Below are positions 62,441 through 64,000 of a stretch of 64,000 nucleotides of DNA, piece after piece. Source of the stretch: Phascolarctos cinereus (taxonomy: Eukaryota; Chordata; Mammalia; Diprotodontia; Phascolarctidae). The notes below the pieces were generated by a model. The model was given only the letters and a program-made list of their open reading frames with translations, was not told where the DNA came from and searched no databases. The translations under genes were made by a program, and so were the position numbers. The stretch is taken from NCBI RefSeq assembly GCF_002099425.1, contig NW_018344106.1, forward strand, positions 912,501 to 976,500, written 5' to 3'. How positions within the stretch are numbered: the stretch's first letter is position 1; each line of letters starts with the position of its first letter.

Positions 62441-62939
62441 ACCATTTACAATTTGACTATATAAAAAGCAATAACTTCATAGAATACACTTCAACAAAAT
62501 AAAACCAAAATGGGATAGGTTTGCTCCAAGTCTATGAGCAAACCATCCTTGGCCTCACAAGGTGCGCTCTTACCCTCTGCTGCCTCCCATTTCCCTGTCT
62601 TGTCCACACTTGTAGCTGGCCAGGCCTGAGAAACAGCCCGAGGGGCTAGGGCTTGCCTGCTTAGTCTGGCTGAGGTTAGTGGGCAGTCTGGGTGAGTGCT
62701 AGGGGTCGGGCAGCATGTGGCCAGAAACCTCTCAGGACCAGCATACAGCTCTGCTGTCCTCTGTGGAAAACTAATTAGCCTTCCTGGGAACGGAATCCAC
62801 AATGGAGCTCACATGACGCTCTACCCACTGAGCCACATCTGAGGCAAAATGCAAAGTGGGCCTGATGGAGGGAGGTGACCTAGAGGTTCAAGAAGACCCC
62901 AGAAAGCCCGACTTTGCCAAGTCAGCCCTAAGAAGCAGC

Positions 62940-63085
62940 ATCAATTGAGAGTTGGAGGGCCTGACTATATCTGTGCCCTGAGATAAGGCCTTCATCTCTG
63001 GGCCTCAGCTTCATCTGTAAAATGAGGGGATTGACCTCGACGGTCTCTGCTACCCCCTCCAGTTCTAAATTCCATGATCATGTCA
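62940..63085 (+). mobile_element. MIR-like fragment
   Basis: CTCTGGGCCTCAGCTTCATC, TGTAAAATGAGGGGATTGAC and CCCTCCAGTTCTAAATTCC. Confidence 0.6.
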
Positions 63086-63359
63086 GACCCAGTGATTTCA
63101 CCATTTTGGCTTCTCTCTCTCCACCCCCACCCCCCATGCCTTCAGGGAGATCACCTGCAGTAGACTCACCGCCTGTCCAGGTTAGGCCCGCTCTGCTCTG
63201 AAGGGAATTGTCATCTCAGCTCCCTTCTTGATCCTGATCCCATGATCAGAGTAGGAGGGCTCTCCTTCCAGGACCCCCGGATCATCACCACTTCCTCTCC
63301 CCTCCTCTTCCTCTGTTTCCCTTCCCTTTCTCATCAGTGATCCCGCTTTTTATCTTTCA

Positions 63360-63680
63360 GCCTGATGATCCATCTGTCCTTACAACTGTCTCTGTCTCAT
63401 TGTCTGTCCATTACTCATCTCTGCCTCTCTCTACCCATCCATTATTCTCTCTTTGTGCCTGTCTTGTCGGTCTCTTCCTGTGTATGTCTTTCCCTCCACC
63501 CATTTATGTCTGTCTGTCCCTCCCTTCATCTGTCTGTCTTTTTGTCTCTGTGCCTGCCATCACTCTGTCTGCCTCTCTATCATCTGTCTTCCTGTCTCTA
63601 ACTTGCTCTGTCTAGCCATCCAGACTTTTTGTGTCTGCCTGTCCATCTCTCCAACTCTCTTTCTCTCTCTTTCATGTTGA
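63360..63680. repeat. TCTG/TCTC-rich repeat
   Basis: GTCTGTCTGTCCCTCCC and CATCTGTCTGTCTTTTTGTC words for 320 bases. Cys/Leu/Ser-rich frames across it are artefacts. Confidence 0.88.
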
Positions 63681-64000
63681 TGAGGCTTGACTGAGTACTT
63701 GACTCTGTGTGGTACCATTAGCTTCATACAGAGAAAAAATATTATCCTCACAGTGACCTCTCATGCCAGCCACAAGTTGAGTTCTGCTCTGTGTCTCACA
63801 GATATTTGTTGTAATCCCAGGGGAAAGGGGAGTGCAGGTGCCTCCACACAGCCCACCTCTACTGCAGAGGCCAAGTAAGGCTGATATTGAGTGGCAGTGG
63901 GGAGGGGCACTCCTCATATAAAAGATCCACTTAAAGTGGCTCCACTCCTAGACTTCTGGTGTACTCAGAGGTAGATATTCTGGAAGCAATTTAAATTGTG

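Overview
The window is vertebrate nuclear DNA with spliced genes, and its interspersed repeats point to a marsupial. They include 3' ends of a marsupial-type LINE-1, abundant MIR/THER1 and L2 copies, and tRNA-derived SINEs that end in a BovB/RTE-like tail. The species cannot be read from the sequence alone. No virus-like element was recognised.

Three loci can be supported from protein matches with proper splice junctions. (1) 1740-1945, minus strand: the first coding exon of TEKT1 (tektin-1, an axonemal doublet protein). The rest of the gene lies beyond the left edge. (2) 4816-14229, plus strand: a nine-exon copy of the mitochondrial citrate carrier (SLC25A1-like). All splice junctions are kept, but exon 2 lacks one base, exon 5 has an in-frame TGA, and the Arg that matches human Arg282 is Cys. 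It reads as a decaying paralogue, unless the breaks are sequencing errors. (3) 23418-51448, minus strand: SMTNL2 (smoothelin-like 2), complete in eight coding exons, 445 codons, with an N-terminal coiled coil and a C-terminal calponin-homology domain.

Layout: TEKT1 and the carrier are divergent and share a GC-rich, CpG-rich interval (about 3.85-4.81 kb). This interval holds an RFX X-box-like site (expected for a ciliary gene), a CCAAT box and a row of GC boxes. The carrier introns hold large simple repeats: TG-rich, GATA/GGAT and a 620-bp purine tract. From 14.2 to 23.4 kb is intergenic DNA filled with LINE and SINE fossils. SMTNL2 spans 28 kb, with a 17.8-kb first intron full of L1, L2, MIR and microsatellites, and starts in a CpG island at about 50.9-52.1 kb. 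From 52.1 kb to the right edge no gene was found. That part is mostly old L2 in reverse orientation, a hAT-type remnant, nested SINEs and TG- and TCTG-rich DNA.

The order TEKT1 - carrier - SMTNL2 matches, from memory, the mouse neighbourhood Tekt1-Smtnl2-Ggt6, except for the extra carrier gene. In human TEKT1 and SMTNL2 lie apart on 17p13. The three genes have no obvious shared pathway.
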